Positions 1 through 9,996 of a DNA stretch of 64,000 nucleotides are shown here, in pieces (the stretch's first letter is position 1; each line of letters opens with the position of its first letter). The notes under the pieces are model-generated. The model made no database searches and was not told the DNA's origin. It was given only the letters and a program-made list of their open reading frames with translations. Both the position numbers and the translations under genes were made by a program. The DNA lies in assembly GCA_947501935.1 (NCBI GenBank), contig CANMXU010000018.1, positions 1 to 64,000 of the forward strand, written 5' to 3'. Origin of the DNA: an uncultured Alteromonadaceae bacterium (lineage in GTDB: Bacteria > Pseudomonadota > Gammaproteobacteria > Enterobacterales > Alteromonadaceae).

Positions 1-13
1 CAGAGCAAGTGCA

Positions 14-47
14 CAAAAAAGACCAGGAGCAAAAGCTACTGGCCTTT
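14..47 (-). terminator. Terminator after spoVR operon
   Basis: Read on the minus strand, an 8-bp stem with one mismatch (CCAGTAGC / GCTCCTGG) and a TTTT loop is followed by a T-rich tract (tctttttt). It lies about 60 bp past the spoVR stop and fits a Rho-independent terminator for the prkA-yeaH-spoVR transcript. Confidence 0.6.
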
Positions 48-107
48 CATTAAAAATTGTCAACGTATATCAGGACGGGACAAACTTCTTGGCTTGCACT
101 TTTATAT

Positions 108-1619
108 TTAACTCGCCTTTTTTTCTTCTTTTAAACATTGAGCAATAACTTCTTCTTCTCCTTGCTCGTTTTCTTGTACTAATTTGACATCGAATTGCCA
201 TAAATAAAATAAATGCTTCATCACTTCACTTTTAGAATCGCCTAAAGGCACTGCTTTGTGTGGGGTGAACTTTAACGTTAGTGCTCGGTCGCCGGTAACA
301 TCAGCATCAATAATTTGAATGTTAGCTTCAAGGTTACTTAAATTATATTGCTCAGATAACGCAGCTCTAATTTTTTTATAACCGCTTTCATTATGAATAG
401 CGGCAATTTCGATAAAGTTATTTTGTTCATTGTCATGAATGTGAAAAAGCTTAAAATCTCGTATTAACTTAGGCGACAAATACTGGCTGATAAAGCTTTC
501 ATCTTTAAAGTTTTCCATGGCAAAGTGCACTGTGTCTAACCAATTTGAACCGGCAATTTCAGGAAACCATTCTTTATCTTCTTCAGTGGGATGTTCGCAA
601 ATACGGCGAATATCAATAAACATATTAAAACCAAGAGCATAAGGATTAATACCTGAATAATATGGACTATTGTAGTCAGGCTGAGCGACCACATTGGTAT
701 GACTTTGCAAAAATTCCATCATGAATTTATCGGTTACTAAGCCTTCATCATAAAGGTGATTTAAAATGGTGTAATGCCAGAAACAAGCCCAGCCTTCGTT
801 CATCACTTGAGTTTGCTTTTGTGGGTAAAAATATTGAGATATTTTTCGCACGATTCGGACAATTTCACGCTGCCATGGTTTTAGCAATGGAGCATTTTTT
901 TCAATAAAATACAGTAAGTTCTCTTGAGGCTCTGACGGAAAACGTTGCTTTTCTTGCTCGACTTCGTCTTTGGTAAAAGGTACGGTACGCCATAAATCAT
1001 TGACTTGAGATTGTAAGTATTGAGCGCGATCCTTTTGGCGCCTAAGCTCTTCATCTAAAGATATTTTTTGAGGGCGTTTATAGCGATCAACCCCGTGATT
1101 CATCAAAGCATGACAAGCATCTAAACATGCTTCCACTTCACTAATACCATGTTTGTTTTCACATTTGGCGATGTACTGTTTGGCAAAGAGTAAATAATCA
1201 ATAATAGAGCCAGCATCGGTCCAAGATTTGAATAAATAATTACCTTTGAAAAATGAATTGTGACCGTAACAGGCATGTGCCATAACCAGCGCTTGCATGG
1301 TCATGGTATTTTCTTCCATTAAATAGGAAATACAAGGGTCGGAATTAATCACTATTTCATAAGCAAGTCCCATTTGTCCTCGTTTATAGGTTTGCTCTGT
1401 TTGAATGAATTTTTTACCAAAAGTCCAGTGATTATAACCAATGGGCATACCAACACTGGCGTAAGCATCCATCATTTGCTCGGCGGTTATCACTTCAATT
1501 TGATTGGTATAAGTATCTAAACGGTAATGTTCAGCCACTCGAGCAATTTCTGTTTGATACAGGCCTAACTTATCAAAGGTCCAATCTGCGCTGTCATCTA
1601 AGGGAGTACGTTTGGTCAT
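108..1619 (-). CDS. spoVR: SpoVR family protein (YcgB)
   Basis: The 503-residue product aligns over its whole length with the SpoVR/YcgB family. The family-typical start (DWTFDKLGLY, then an IEVITAEQMMDAYASVGMP stretch) and the MNEGWACFWHYTI segment near residue 270 are both present. It is the last gene of a three-gene minus-strand operon with yeaH and prkA, a partnership conserved in gammaproteobacteria and linked in E. coli to nitrogen-starvation and stationary-phase stress. The molecular activity of SpoVR is not established. No signal peptide or membrane segment is visible, so it should be cytoplasmic. A terminator-like hairpin follows the stop codon. The family assignment is firm. Confidence 0.95.
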   Translation of the reverse strand: MTKRTPLDDSADWTFDKLGLYQTEIARVAEHYRLDTYTNQIEVITAEQMMDAYASVGMPIGYNHWTFGKKFIQTEQTYKRGQMGLAYEIVINSDPCISYLMEENTMTMQALVMAHACYGHNSFFKGNYLFKSWTDAGSIIDYLLFAKQYIAKCENKHGISEVEACLDACHALMNHGVDRYKRPQKISLDEELRRQKDRAQYLQSQVNDLWRTVPFTKDEVEQEKQRFPSEPQENLLYFIEKNAPLLKPWQREIVRIVRKISQYFYPQKQTQVMNEGWACFWHYTILNHLYDEGLVTDKFMMEFLQSHTNVVAQPDYNSPYYSGINPYALGFNMFIDIRRICEHPTEEDKEWFPEIAGSNWLDTVHFAMENFKDESFISQYLSPKLIRDFKLFHIHDNEQNNFIEIAAIHNESGYKKIRAALSEQYNLSNLEANIQIIDADVTGDRALTLKFTPHKAVPLGDSKSEVMKHLFYLWQFDVKLVQENEQGEEEVIAQCLKEEKKAS

Positions 1620-1667
1620 GATGCTCCTTATTCACTTACATGAATCACTTTTATTAAGTGTTTTTAT

Positions 1668-2945
1668 TTAAGCAACTTGCTCGGTATTTTTACGGAAAAG
1701 CTCTCTAAATACAGGGTATATATCTTCTACAGTTTTTATATGTTGCATGGCAAAATGGCTATGAATTTTGGCTACTTCGTCATATTGTTGCCACAAGGTT
1801 TGATGGGCGCGTTGGGTTATTTCGATATAACTGAAATAACGCACTTTAGGTAAAATTTTATCTAGTAAAAAGCTCTTACAATGTGGTGAATCATCAGCCC
1901 AATTATCACCGTCTGATGCTTGTGCACCATATATATTCCAGCTACTTTCGCTATAACGCTCAGTGATCACTTTATCCATTAACTCAAGTGCACTTGAGGC
2001 GATAGTACCGCCGGTTTCTTGTGAATAAAAAAATTCTTGTTCGTCAACTTCTTTCGCTTGGGTGTGATGCCGAATGTAAACCACATCAATCGACTTATAG
2101 GTACGAGTTAGAAATAAATATAATAAAATATAAAAGCGCTTAGCAATATCTTTGGTTGCTTGGTCCATTGAACCCGATACATCCATTAAGCAGAACATTA
2201 CTGCTCTTGAGGTTGGAATAGCTTGTTGGGCATAATTTCGAAAGCGTAAATCAAAGGTATCGATAAAGGGCACTTTTGCGATTTTATCTTTTAATGCTTT
2301 GATTTGTTTTTTCAAGGCATTAATTTCTTTGACGTGATCAAGTTTATCAGCACTTAGCTCCGCTAATTCTTGCTCTAAGGCTTTAAGGTCTTTACGTTTA
2401 CCTGAGGTCATCGCAATTCTGCGTGCAATCGAACCTTGTAATGATTTTACAATATCGATATTTGAAGGCACACCTTCTGCACAATAACCTGAGCGCACGG
2501 TTTTATATTCAACTAATTTATCGAGTTGATTTTTTTCTAAATTAGGCAGTGCCAGATCTTCGAACAGTAGGTTTAGATACTCCTCTTTTGAAATAGAGAA
2601 AACAAAGTCGTCTTCCCCTTCACCACTGTTGCTTGCTTCTCCTTGGCCGCTGCCTTGACCTTGCTGCTGAGGCGGACGCGCAATTCTATCTCCTGCGCTG
2701 TATTGGTCGTTGCCTGGATGAACTTGGTCTCGAATACCGCCTTTACCTTGATGAAAAACAGGCTCACCTAAGTCTTTACGCGTAATCGTTATATTTTCGC
2801 CTTTATCAACATCAGTTACGCCACGTTTATTAATGGCGTCTGACACCGATTTTTTGATCTGGTTTTTATAGCGTCGAATAAAGCGCTGCCTGTTAACTGT
2901 GCTTTTATTCTTGCTATTTAACCGTCTATCAATAAAGTTGGCCAT
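1668..2945 (-). CDS. yeaH: YeaH/YhbH family protein (DUF444, VWA-like)
   Basis: This is a DUF444 protein of 425 residues from the ATG at 2945. That start gives the family-typical N terminus [12 protein letters not shown] and is preceded by a GGGG ribosome site. A GTG 12 bp upstream only adds MGYS. The N-terminal third is basic, then a Gly/Gln/Ser-rich linker (about residues 75-110), then a coiled-coil-like Lys/Glu stretch (about 180-225). A von Willebrand A-like domain carries the metal-site motif DVSGSM near residue 250 and TGGT further on. It probably works with the PrkA kinase immediately upstream (19 bp gap) and SpoVR downstream in a stress response. The biochemical role is unknown. Confidence 0.93.
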   Translation of the reverse strand: MANFIDRRLNSKNKSTVNRQRFIRRYKNQIKKSVSDAINKRGVTDVDKGENITITRKDLGEPVFHQGKGGIRDQVHPGNDQYSAGDRIARPPQQQGQGSGQGEASNSGEGEDDFVFSISKEEYLNLLFEDLALPNLEKNQLDKLVEYKTVRSGYCAEGVPSNIDIVKSLQGSIARRIAMTSGKRKDLKALEQELAELSADKLDHVKEINALKKQIKALKDKIAKVPFIDTFDLRFRNYAQQAIPTSRAVMFCLMDVSGSMDQATKDIAKRFYILLYLFLTRTYKSIDVVYIRHHTQAKEVDEQEFFYSQETGGTIASSALELMDKVITERYSESSWNIYGAQASDGDNWADDSPHCKSFLLDKILPKVRYFSYIEITQRAHQTLWQQYDEVAKIHSHFAMQHIKTVEDIYPVFRELFRKNTEQVA

Positions 2946-2964
2946 AGAATACCCCACATCTATT

Positions 2965-4899
2965 TTAAGATGATTTTCTTACACGCAAATACCATTCAGA
3001 TAATAGTCTGACTTGTTTTTTGGTGTAGCCTTTGGTCATCATACGTTCAACAAAATCGTCATGCTTTTGCTGATCATCAGTTGATGTTTTAGCATTAAAT
3101 GAAATAACCGGCAGAAGATCTTCAGTATTAGAGAACATTTTTTTCTCTATTACGGTGCGCAGTTTTTCATAACTGGTCCAACACGGATTTTTACCGTTAT
3201 TGTTTGCTTTAGCGCGTAAAACAAAGTTAACGATTTCATTACGGAAATCTTTAGGGTTACTGATACCGGCTGGTTTCTCTATTTTTTCTAATTCATTATT
3301 TAATGATTCTCGATCAAATAGCTGTCCGGTTTCTGCGTCGCGATACTCTTGGTCTTGTATCCAAAAGTCAGCATAAGTCACGTAGCGGTCGAAAATATTT
3401 TGGCCGTACTCAGAATATGACTCAAGGTAAGCGGTTTGAATTTCTTTACCAATAAATTCTATATATTGTTGAGATAAATAACCTTTAATAAATTCTAAAT
3501 AACGCTCGGCAACATCTTGCTGTAATTGTTCGCGTTCTATTTGTTGCTCTAATACATAGAAAAGGTGCACTGGGTTTGCCGCCACTTCTAAGTGGTCAAA
3601 GTTAAATACGCGCGATAATATTTTAAACGCAAAACGGGTAGAAAGCCCTGACATGCCTTCGTCAATGCCGGCATAGTCTCGATACTCTTGGTACGATTTT
3701 GCTTTTGGATCAGTATCTTTTAAACTTTCACCGTCATAAACACGCATTTTAGAATAAATGCTAGAATTTTCTGGCTCTTTTAAGCGTGATAATACTGAAA
3801 ATTGCGCTAAGGTTTCTAAAGTATCTGGTGCACATTGTGCATCTTTTAGTTCACTGTTTTCTAAAAGTTTTTTGTATATTTTAACTTCTTCAGAAACCCG
3901 CATACAGTACGGCACTTTAACAATATAAACCCTGTCTAAAAACGCCTCGTTGTTTTTATTGTTTCTAAAGGTTGTCCATTCAGACTCATTAGAATGCGCC
4001 AGTAATATTCCGTCAAAGGGTAAAGCTGACAGCCCCTCTGTTGGGTTGTAATTACCTTCTTGAGTTGCGGTCAATAATGGGTGTAATACTTTAATTGGCG
4101 CTTTAAACATTTCGACAAATTCCATCAAACCTTGGTTAGCGCGACATAAAGCACCGGAGTAACTATAGGCGTCTGGGTCATTTTGAGAGAAATGCTCAAG
4201 CTGTCTGATATCCACTTTGCCAACAAGAGCGGAAATGTCTTGATTGTTGTCATCTCCGGGCTCTGTTTTGGCTATGGCAATTTGGTCTAATATTGAAGGG
4301 TAAACTTTCACCACTTCAAACTTAGCAATGTCTCCTTTAAATTCATGTAAGCGTTTAGCTGCCCAAGGAGAAATAATAGTATTTAAATAGCGACTAGGGA
4401 CATTATATTCATCTTGAAGAATTTTACCGTCGGCATTTTTATCAAATAAACAAAAAGGGTGATCATTTACTGGGCTACGTTCGCCGTTAGCACTAAGCAC
4501 ATATATGGGCTCTTGTTGCATTAATGCTTTGAGTTTTTCAGCCAGCGATGATTTACCGCCACCGACAGGGCCTAATAAATAAAGAATTTGTTTCTGCTCT
4601 TCTAACCCTTGTGAGGCATGAGTTAAATAGGCAACAATTTGTTCAATGGCGTCTTCCATGCCATAAAATTCAGCAAATGCAGGGTAACGAGCGATAACAC
4701 GGTTGGAAAATATTCTACTTAGCGTTGGTTCAGTAGAGGTGTCGATCATTTCAGGTTCGCCTATAGCTTTAAGTAATCTTTCAGCGGCACTTACGTAAGA
4801 AAACCTGTCTTCACGGCAAATATCTAAAAACTCCTGAATGCTATAGCGTTCTTCTTGAGCTTCGTCGTAACGCGATTGATAATGCTTAAAAATACTCAT
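2965..4899 (-). CDS. yeaG: PrkA family serine protein kinase (YeaG)
   Basis: The 644-residue product is a PrkA/YeaG AAA+-type protein. It has a Walker A site GPVGGGKSS near residues 110-118 and the PrkA AAA and C-terminal kinase-like regions typical of the family's usual length of about 640. Homologues in E. coli and Bacillus are reported to have serine kinase or AAA protease-like activity during nutrient stress. It is the first gene of the prkA-yeaH-spoVR operon. An AGG-type ribosome site (cggaggttgtc on the minus strand) precedes the ATG. The 290 bp upstream are AT-rich and must hold the promoter. I could not see a convincing sigma-54 -24/-12 pair there. The assignment is firm. Confidence 0.95.
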   Translation of the reverse strand: MSIFKHYQSRYDEAQEERYSIQEFLDICREDRFSYVSAAERLLKAIGEPEMIDTSTEPTLSRIFSNRVIARYPAFAEFYGMEDAIEQIVAYLTHASQGLEEQKQILYLLGPVGGGKSSLAEKLKALMQQEPIYVLSANGERSPVNDHPFCLFDKNADGKILQDEYNVPSRYLNTIISPWAAKRLHEFKGDIAKFEVVKVYPSILDQIAIAKTEPGDDNNQDISALVGKVDIRQLEHFSQNDPDAYSYSGALCRANQGLMEFVEMFKAPIKVLHPLLTATQEGNYNPTEGLSALPFDGILLAHSNESEWTTFRNNKNNEAFLDRVYIVKVPYCMRVSEEVKIYKKLLENSELKDAQCAPDTLETLAQFSVLSRLKEPENSSIYSKMRVYDGESLKDTDPKAKSYQEYRDYAGIDEGMSGLSTRFAFKILSRVFNFDHLEVAANPVHLFYVLEQQIEREQLQQDVAERYLEFIKGYLSQQYIEFIGKEIQTAYLESYSEYGQNIFDRYVTYADFWIQDQEYRDAETGQLFDRESLNNELEKIEKPAGISNPKDFRNEIVNFVLRAKANNNGKNPCWTSYEKLRTVIEKKMFSNTEDLLPVISFNAKTSTDDQQKHDDFVERMMTKGYTKKQVRLLSEWYLRVRKSS

Positions 4900-5191
4900 G
4901 ACAACCTCCGGGAAATAATAAACAATAAAGTAATTAAAGGGGCTTACTTTAAGATTAGCTGCTTTAATGGAAGTTGCTGGAAATTTTTGTAACTTTTTTG
5001 TAGGAAGGAATACGCTAACCTATATGACTTACAAGAAAAAAATAGATTTAATGTATATTTTTGAATTGAATAAATAGGCGTGAATAACCGTATTTAGTAT
5101 GGCTGGAAATAATTCTCACTAGCAATTAAGTGCTTTAATATAAGGAGTAATAAGTGGAAAGTTTTTATGAATCTACAGGTTTAAAAGCGCT

Positions 5192-6454
5192 TTAAAATGG
5201 TTGATTTACCATGACCCAAATTTGCCCACCTTCTTCACTACGAGCATATTCAGTACGAACTACTACCCCTTCAACTTCAAAACGAGCGCCAAGCCCAACA
5301 CTTAGCTTCATCTCTTGGTGTAAATCACTAACACTGAAGTCGTTAATGACACGGCCTGCTTCAACATATGCAACCCATTGCCACCAAGGCACATTATAAT
5401 AGCCTTCAAAAACATCTGCTAATGGTTGCCAGTTAGGTAAAATGCGATATTCTGCTGTGTAAAGCACAGATGAACGACCATGAAATCTTTGGCTTGGGTA
5501 GCCGCGCAGGCTATTAAAACCACCTAAAGAATTACCTGCAAATACCGGTGGGCGTCGATATTCACCATCAACAGTTTGGTTCCATGTTGGGGTGTCTGCA
5601 ATGGCGAAATTAAAGGCGAGTACATGATTATTCATTAACGAATTATTTGGTAATTGCAAAAAATGTGCGTATTCAAATTGCCAAGTTAACCACGATGGAA
5701 TATTTTCAGTGTCTTGGCCGTATTTAACACTTAGTTGGCTGAAATTACCTTTGAGGGTTTCACTGATTGAATTTCTATTATCCCAAGTAAATTCAACGGC
5801 TAAGCCAGAAGCTTTGGTTGAACGTTGTAGTTCATTTAATTCAGCTAAGTCGAGCTCTTCATAAAAAGGCGAAAAGTTAATACTACTCACGCCAGATTGT
5901 TGTGGGTTCCACATCGAGTTTATTTCTGTATTTTTTTTCAGAGAGGCTACCGCGCCATTTTCACCTTTAGCCCAAGGTAAAACATAACGAAAATGCAAGC
6001 GCATGCTTTTTTCCACGCCGTGGGTAATTATTTGATCATTTTCAGTAGAGCCATTTAAACCAGCCTGTGCAAGTTCACTTTCTTCATTAAGGAAATAAAT
6101 ACCTTCGGGAAAGGTTGCAGCAAAGTAGTCGGCGGAAAATAACCACTGGCTAGAATTAGGTAGTTGGTATGAATTAGCCGCTAAGTAGGTAACATGCGAA
6201 TTGTTAGTAGAGTAGGTTGCTATACCTAACACCGACGCTTGTGGCTGGCCGGCACTTTTAATAACGCCGGCAACACCAAGTGAAGTTGCCATGGTATCGC
6301 TTGAGAAAATAAAAGGTAGGCCAATAAATTCAGCTTCTTTATTGTTTTCAGTATTTATGAATACGGGATCATCATCTTTAGCAAAAGCAGCATTAAAATT
6401 TAGTAAAAATAAACTGCCAATAAGAAATGAAAATATTGTTAAACGATAAACCAC
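5192..6454 (-). CDS. BamA/TamA-type outer membrane beta-barrel protein
   Basis: The 420-residue protein has an N-terminal signal peptide (hydrophobic core at about residues 7-22, AFA cleavage site). It then shows alternating aromatic and polar beta-strand patterning to a C-terminal strand ending in Phe, as in Omp85-family barrels. The GGFNSLRGYPSQRFHGRS stretch near residue 310 resembles the conserved RGY/F lid-loop region of the BamA/TamA surface-antigen domain. No POTRA repeats are seen, so this is a short barrel-only member. The start is GTG with an AGG 9 bp upstream, and a nearby ATG is out of frame. Cargo and function are unknown, and the gene looks monocistronic. Confidence 0.75.
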   Translation of the reverse strand: MVYRLTIFSFLIGSLFLLNFNAAFAKDDDPVFINTENNKEAEFIGLPFIFSSDTMATSLGVAGVIKSAGQPQASVLGIATYSTNNSHVTYLAANSYQLPNSSQWLFSADYFAATFPEGIYFLNEESELAQAGLNGSTENDQIITHGVEKSMRLHFRYVLPWAKGENGAVASLKKNTEINSMWNPQQSGVSSINFSPFYEELDLAELNELQRSTKASGLAVEFTWDNRNSISETLKGNFSQLSVKYGQDTENIPSWLTWQFEYAHFLQLPNNSLMNNHVLAFNFAIADTPTWNQTVDGEYRRPPVFAGNSLGGFNSLRGYPSQRFHGRSSVLYTAEYRILPNWQPLADVFEGYYNVPWWQWVAYVEAGRVINDFSVSDLHQEMKLSVGLGARFEVEGVVVRTEYARSEEGGQIWVMVNQPF

Positions 6455-6573
6455 ATGAAGTAACCTGAGGGGATTTTTGAGTAATAATTCTAGCGTATTT
6501 TAGCTTAGATAAATACCAAGTAGCGGGTAAGCTTTTTGTAAATAACAATTTGTTTCAGGAATTTGATATAAAA

Positions 6574-6615
6574 AATGAACAATTTCCATCATGTTCGCTG
6601 ATGAATATTGTTCAT
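6574..6615 (-). terminator. Long hairpin terminator after sodB
   Basis: Ten-base arms AATGAACAAT / ATTGTTCATT enclose an inner CATCA/TGATG stem. Read on the minus strand the hairpin is followed by a run of six T. It lies about 20 bp past the sodB stop. Confidence 0.7.
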
Positions 6616-6637
6616 TTATTGAAGTTCTTAATACTTA

Positions 6638-7219
6638 TTAAGCAAAGTTTTCGCTGGCAAAGTTCCAATTAGCTAATGCCCAGAAACCTTCCATATAACT
6701 TGGACGTAAATTACGGTAGTCAATGTAGTAAGCATGTTCCCATAAATCTACGGTTAAAAGGGGGGTAACACCGTCATCGGTTAGTGGTGTAGCTGCATTT
6801 GAAGTATTTACAATCGCTAAAGAACCATCTGCATTTTTAACTAACCAAGTCCAGCTTGAGCCAAAATTGTTAATGGCGCTGGTGGTAAACTGGGTTTTAA
6901 ACTCAGCAAAAGAGCCAAAGTTAGCTGCAATAGCATCAGCTAAGGCACCACTTGGTTCGCCACCACCGTTAGGGCTTAAACTGTTCCAGTAAAAGGTGTG
7001 GTTCCATATTTGTGCCGCGTTATTAAAAATACCGCCAGATGATGTTTTAACCACTTCTTCTAAAGACTTTCCTTCTAATTCAGTACCTTCAACTAAACCA
7101 TTTAACTTAACCACATAAGTATTGTGATGTTTGCCGTAATGATATTCTAATGTTTCTGCTGAAATATGCGGCTCTAACGCGTTTTTCTCATACGGTAAAG
7201 CAGGTAATGTAAATGCCAT
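6638..7219 (-). CDS. sodB: Superoxide dismutase [Fe]
   Basis: The product converts superoxide to hydrogen peroxide and oxygen in the cytoplasm. It is 193 residues when started at the ATG at 7219, which gives the canonical MAFTLPALPYEKNALEPHIS and follows a GGAG ribosome site. A longer 24-residue upstream extension is not family-like and is rejected. Metal ligands are visible as His in EPHIS, His in WNHTFYWN, and Asp/His in VDLWEHAYYIDYRN. The AAQIWNHTFYWNSL context and the Gly-rich NGGGEPSG loop are typical of Fe-dependent enzymes. It sits divergent from grxD and a peroxiredoxin, an oxidative-stress neighbourhood. Confidence 0.96.
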   Translation of the reverse strand: MAFTLPALPYEKNALEPHISAETLEYHYGKHHNTYVVKLNGLVEGTELEGKSLEEVVKTSSGGIFNNAAQIWNHTFYWNSLSPNGGGEPSGALADAIAANFGSFAEFKTQFTTSAINNFGSSWTWLVKNADGSLAIVNTSNAATPLTDDGVTPLLTVDLWEHAYYIDYRNLRPSYMEGFWALANWNFASENFA

Positions 7220-7404
7220 TTTTAATCTCCAAGAATGATCAAATGTATTTTTTTGATATTTTAATATAAAGAAATAGTTTGTTTTTTGCAAAAACCTAGT
7301 AAAATGGTCAAGTTTTATTAAAACACACTAAAACCTTATAAGTATATAGAGCTTGATGTTATGTTTATCAAGGCTATAGCTGATTAACTTGTAATGATTA
7401 AGTT

Positions 7405-7458
7405 AATTATTATTCTATTATTTTTACCAAATATAGAAAAAATAATAGAATAGTAATT
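7405..7458. repeat. 21-bp AT-rich inverted repeat upstream of grxD
   Basis: Perfect 15-base arms (7411-7425 and 7438-7452) extend with one G.T pair to about 21 bp around a 12-base loop. The repeat ends 26 bp before the grxD ATG, so it lies in the promoter or 5' leader. It may be a regulator site or an mRNA hairpin. Confidence 0.6.
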
Positions 7459-7483
7459 TAGTAAATATAGCAAAGAGGTCGTA

Positions 7484-7822
7484 ATGGAAACTATTGAACG
7501 CATTAAACAACAAATCGCAGAGAACACCATTCTTTTATACATGAAAGGTTCTCCAAAATTACCTAGCTGTGGTTTTTCTTCACAAGCTTCTCAAGCACTA
7601 ATGGGCTGTGGTGAAAAATTTGCTTACGTTGATATTCTACAAAACCCAGATATTCGTGCAGAATTACCAAAATATGCTGATTGGCCAACATTCCCACAAT
7701 TATGGGTAGACGGCGAGTTAGTTGGCGGTTGTGACATTATTATGGAAATGTACCAGCAAGGTGAATTACAAACTTTAATTAAAGAATCTGCAGAGAAAAA
7801 CAGCTCTGAAGAAAACGCTTAA
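7484..7822 (+). CDS. grxD: Monothiol glutaredoxin, Grx4 family
   Basis: The 112-residue protein has the monothiol signature CGFS at Cys29, preceded by MKGSPKLPS, and the WPTFPQLWVDGELVGGCDI stretch that binds glutathione. These are hallmarks of Grx4 proteins, which bind a [2Fe-2S] cluster and take part in iron-sulfur cluster delivery. The ATG is preceded by AGAGG at good spacing. The next gene, a peroxiredoxin, is about 150 bp downstream on the same strand. The upstream leader holds a strong AT-rich inverted repeat. Confidence 0.96.
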   Translation: METIERIKQQIAENTILLYMKGSPKLPSCGFSSQASQALMGCGEKFAYVDILQNPDIRAELPKYADWPTFPQLWVDGELVGGCDIIMEMYQQGELQTLIKESAEKNSSEENA

Positions 7823-7891
7823 GTTATTTTGTTGTAATTAAAGCTTAAGTGCTTATTAAAAGTTTATTTAAGCTTTGATATTGAAATACCA

Positions 7892-7921
7892 ATGTCTGTC
7901 ACCATACTAAGTTACAGACAT
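7892..7921. repeat. 8-bp inverted repeat before peroxiredoxin gene
   Basis: ATGTCTGT and ACAGACAT form perfect 8-base arms 14 bp apart, 54 bp upstream of the peroxiredoxin ATG. It could be an operator. It does not match the OxyR spacing pattern that I know. Confidence 0.4.
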
Positions 7922-7974
7922 AACAAGCTTGGAATAAGCTTGAATTTTACTTACTTTTTATATTGGAGAAAAAA

Positions 7975-8580
7975 ATGAGTGTACTTGTTGGTCGTTCAGC
8001 CCCAGACTTTACTGCTGCAGCTGTATTAGGTAGCGGTGAAATTGTTGATGCATTTAATTTAAGTGCGGCTATTAAAGGTAAAAAAGCGGTTATTTTCTTT
8101 TACCCGTTAGATTTCACTTTTGTTTGTCCATCTGAACTTTTAGCTTTTGATCACCGCATGGAAGAATTCAAAAGCCGTGGCGTAGAAGTTATTGGTGTAT
8201 CAATTGATTCACAATTTTCTCATAACGCATGGCGTAATACTCCAATCAACGATGGCGGTATTGGCCCAGTTCAATACACCCTTGTTGCTGATGTAAAGCA
8301 TGAAATTTGTCAAGCATATGATGTTGAGCATCCAGAAGCTGGCGTTGCATTTCGTGGCTCATTCTTAATTGATGAAGAAGGCAATGTTCGTCATCAAGTA
8401 GTTAATGACTTACCATTAGGCCGTAACGTTGATGAAATGTTACGTATGGTTGATGCTTTACAATTCCACCAAGACCACGGCGAAGTTTGTCCTGCTGGTT
8501 GGAACAAAGGTGATAAAGGTATGACTGCTTCTCCAGACGGCGTAGCTTCATACTTAACAGACAATGCTGACAAACTATAA
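7975..8580 (+). CDS. 2-Cys peroxiredoxin (AhpC/Prx1 type)
   Basis: This is a 201-residue typical 2-Cys peroxiredoxin that reduces hydrogen peroxide and organic hydroperoxides. The peroxidatic Cys51 is in FYPLDFTFVCPSE and the resolving Cys172 is in HGEVCPAGW. The GGIGPVQYTLVAD and C-terminal segments make it the longer Prx1/AhpC-like form. I chose the ATG at 7975, which follows a TTGGAG ribosome site. An upstream TTG adds only four residues and overlaps that site. A strong terminator follows. The reducing partner (AhpF, or thioredoxin) is not in the window. Confidence 0.94.
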   Translation: MSVLVGRSAPDFTAAAVLGSGEIVDAFNLSAAIKGKKAVIFFYPLDFTFVCPSELLAFDHRMEEFKSRGVEVIGVSIDSQFSHNAWRNTPINDGGIGPVQYTLVADVKHEICQAYDVEHPEAGVAFRGSFLIDEEGNVRHQVVNDLPLGRNVDEMLRMVDALQFHQDHGEVCPAGWNKGDKGMTASPDGVASYLTDNADKL

Positions 8581-8597
8581 GTTTTAGTTATTGTTTG

Positions 8598-8627
8598 AAA
8601 AAAAACCGGCACTTGCCGGTTTTTTTA
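8598..8627 (+). terminator. Rho-independent terminator after peroxiredoxin gene
   Basis: An A-tract leads into the GC stem ACCGGC / GCCGGT with loop ACTT, followed by seven T residues, 18 bp past the stop codon. Confidence 0.9.
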
Positions 8628-8697
8628 TAGGTTTTTTTAGAGAGTATTTAAAAAGCGTCTACACTTAAAATTATCATCTACAGATTATTTATTGTTT

Positions 8698-9078
8698 ATG
8701 CTAAAAATACTAATAACGATACTTTACGATAACTTACCTTATATCGTATTTGCCCTCAGTGGTTATATTTTACTTTATCATAACGAATGGCAACTGATGG
8801 TATCAGCGGCTATGTTCTATGGCATTGGCTGTATTTTATTGGTATCTCGCTCAGCATCTCATCGCTTAGACCCAAAAAACAAACGAAAAATACGCCACCA
8901 TTTACCTGAATTTTTGTATGAGTATTTACCATATTGGTATGGTGCTACCGCAATTTTTTTATTGGTAGCATTTGAAGAAGCTTTGATGCAGTTCTTAGCT
9001 TTTATTCTGGTTATTCTAGCGTTAAGAAATTTAATTTTACGTCATAACAACCGAAGTAAATCACCCTCTAAATTTTAG
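8698..9078 (+). CDS. Small inner-membrane protein, unknown function
   Basis: The 126-residue product has four hydrophobic stretches: roughly residues 4-24 and 30-48, then, after a basic loop (SHRLDPKNKRKIRHH), about 78-95 and 97-112. It ends in a basic tail. I do not recognise a family with certainty. The start is taken as the ATG at 8698, which follows a TTG two codons upstream, and there is no strong ribosome site for either. It stands alone between the peroxiredoxin terminator and convergent rnt. Confidence 0.6.
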   Translation: MLKILITILYDNLPYIVFALSGYILLYHNEWQLMVSAAMFYGIGCILLVSRSASHRLDPKNKRKIRHHLPEFLYEYLPYWYGATAIFLLVAFEEALMQFLAFILVILALRNLILRHNNRSKSPSKF

Positions 9079-9136
9079 TTTCTCAATACATTTAAGAACA
9101 TAAATAACCTCAACTTGGGTTAAGTTGACCGTATTG

Positions 9137-9814
9137 TTACTCTTCAGGTTCACTTACTAGCGGCCAACCACCTAGTTGCTGCCATTTGTTAACTATATGG
9201 CAAAAAAGCTCAGCAGTTTTTTCAGTATCATATAAAGCTGAATGCGCCTCAGAGTTACTAAATTCAATATTCGCTGCGGCGCAGGCTTTAGCTAAAACGG
9301 TTTGACCGAGAGCCAAACCAGCAAGTGTGGTGGTATCAAAGCTTACAAAAGGGTGAAAAGGCGAGCGTTTAATTTTACAGCGCTCGGTGGCGGCATTAAT
9401 AAAACCTAAATCAAAAGCGGCATTATGAGCCACCATGATCGCACGTTGACAACCCGCGGCTTTCATTTTTTTTCTGATTTTTTTGAATATTTCCGTTAAG
9501 GCTTTATTTTCACTTACCGCGCCACGCAGTGGGTTAGTAGGGTCAATTCCGGTGAAGGCTAAGGCCGAAGGCTCAAGGTTAGCACCTTCAAACGGGTCAA
9601 CATTAAAATGAATAGTTTCATCAATTGAAAAAGTACCGTCTTCTTCATTAATGCTTAATACTGATGCGGCAACTTCTAATAAAGCATCGGTTTGGGCATT
9701 AAAACCGGCGGTTTCAACATCAACAACCACGGGAAAATACCCACGAAAACGTTGAGCGAAAAGTGATTTAGTTGAACTTTCTTCTAATATTGGTTGTGGC
9801 GTAGCTTCAGACAT
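9137..9814 (-). CDS. rnt: Ribonuclease T
   Basis: The 225-residue protein is a DEDD-family 3'-5' exoribonuclease that trims tRNA and other stable RNA 3' ends. ExoI is [10 protein letters not shown] (Asp and Glu ligands, about residues 31-40), ExoII includes [10 protein letters not shown], and ExoIII is [14 protein letters not shown], the DEDDh form. The N-terminal [17 protein letters not shown] is characteristic of RNase T. The gene is divergent from motY, an arrangement also conserved in Vibrio. The start ATG at 9814 is acceptable. Confidence 0.96.
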   Translation of the reverse strand: MSEATPQPILEESSTKSLFAQRFRGYFPVVVDVETAGFNAQTDALLEVAASVLSINEEDGTFSIDETIHFNVDPFEGANLEPSALAFTGIDPTNPLRGAVSENKALTEIFKKIRKKMKAAGCQRAIMVAHNAAFDLGFINAATERCKIKRSPFHPFVSFDTTTLAGLALGQTVLAKACAAANIEFSNSEAHSALYDTEKTAELFCHIVNKWQQLGGWPLVSEPEE

Positions 9815-9996
9815 AATGGGAAAATACAGGCGCTTTGAAAAATAAATTAACTAAATTATCGCAGATATTTAACCGACAGAGTTAGTGCTTTATGTTTTTT
9901 TTACAATTGCTTGCTCTTCATTAGCTAAATAGTGCTAAAGTTATTAACAATTAGGCCGATAAAAAATTTAGTTACTCGAATCCATTTGTGTAAATT

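Noticed and set aside
5192..6454. Outer membrane barrel protein considered as a TonB-dependent receptor
   Set aside because: It is far too short, lacks a plug domain and TonB box, and has the BamA/TamA-like RGY region.
7219..7291. 24-residue N-terminal extension of superoxide dismutase
   Set aside because: It is not family-like, and the canonical MAFTLPALPY start has its own GGAG ribosome site.
7405..7458. Inverted repeat upstream of grxD considered as a Fur box
   Set aside because: The sequence lacks the GATAAT-type hexamer pattern and the stem is much longer than a Fur site.
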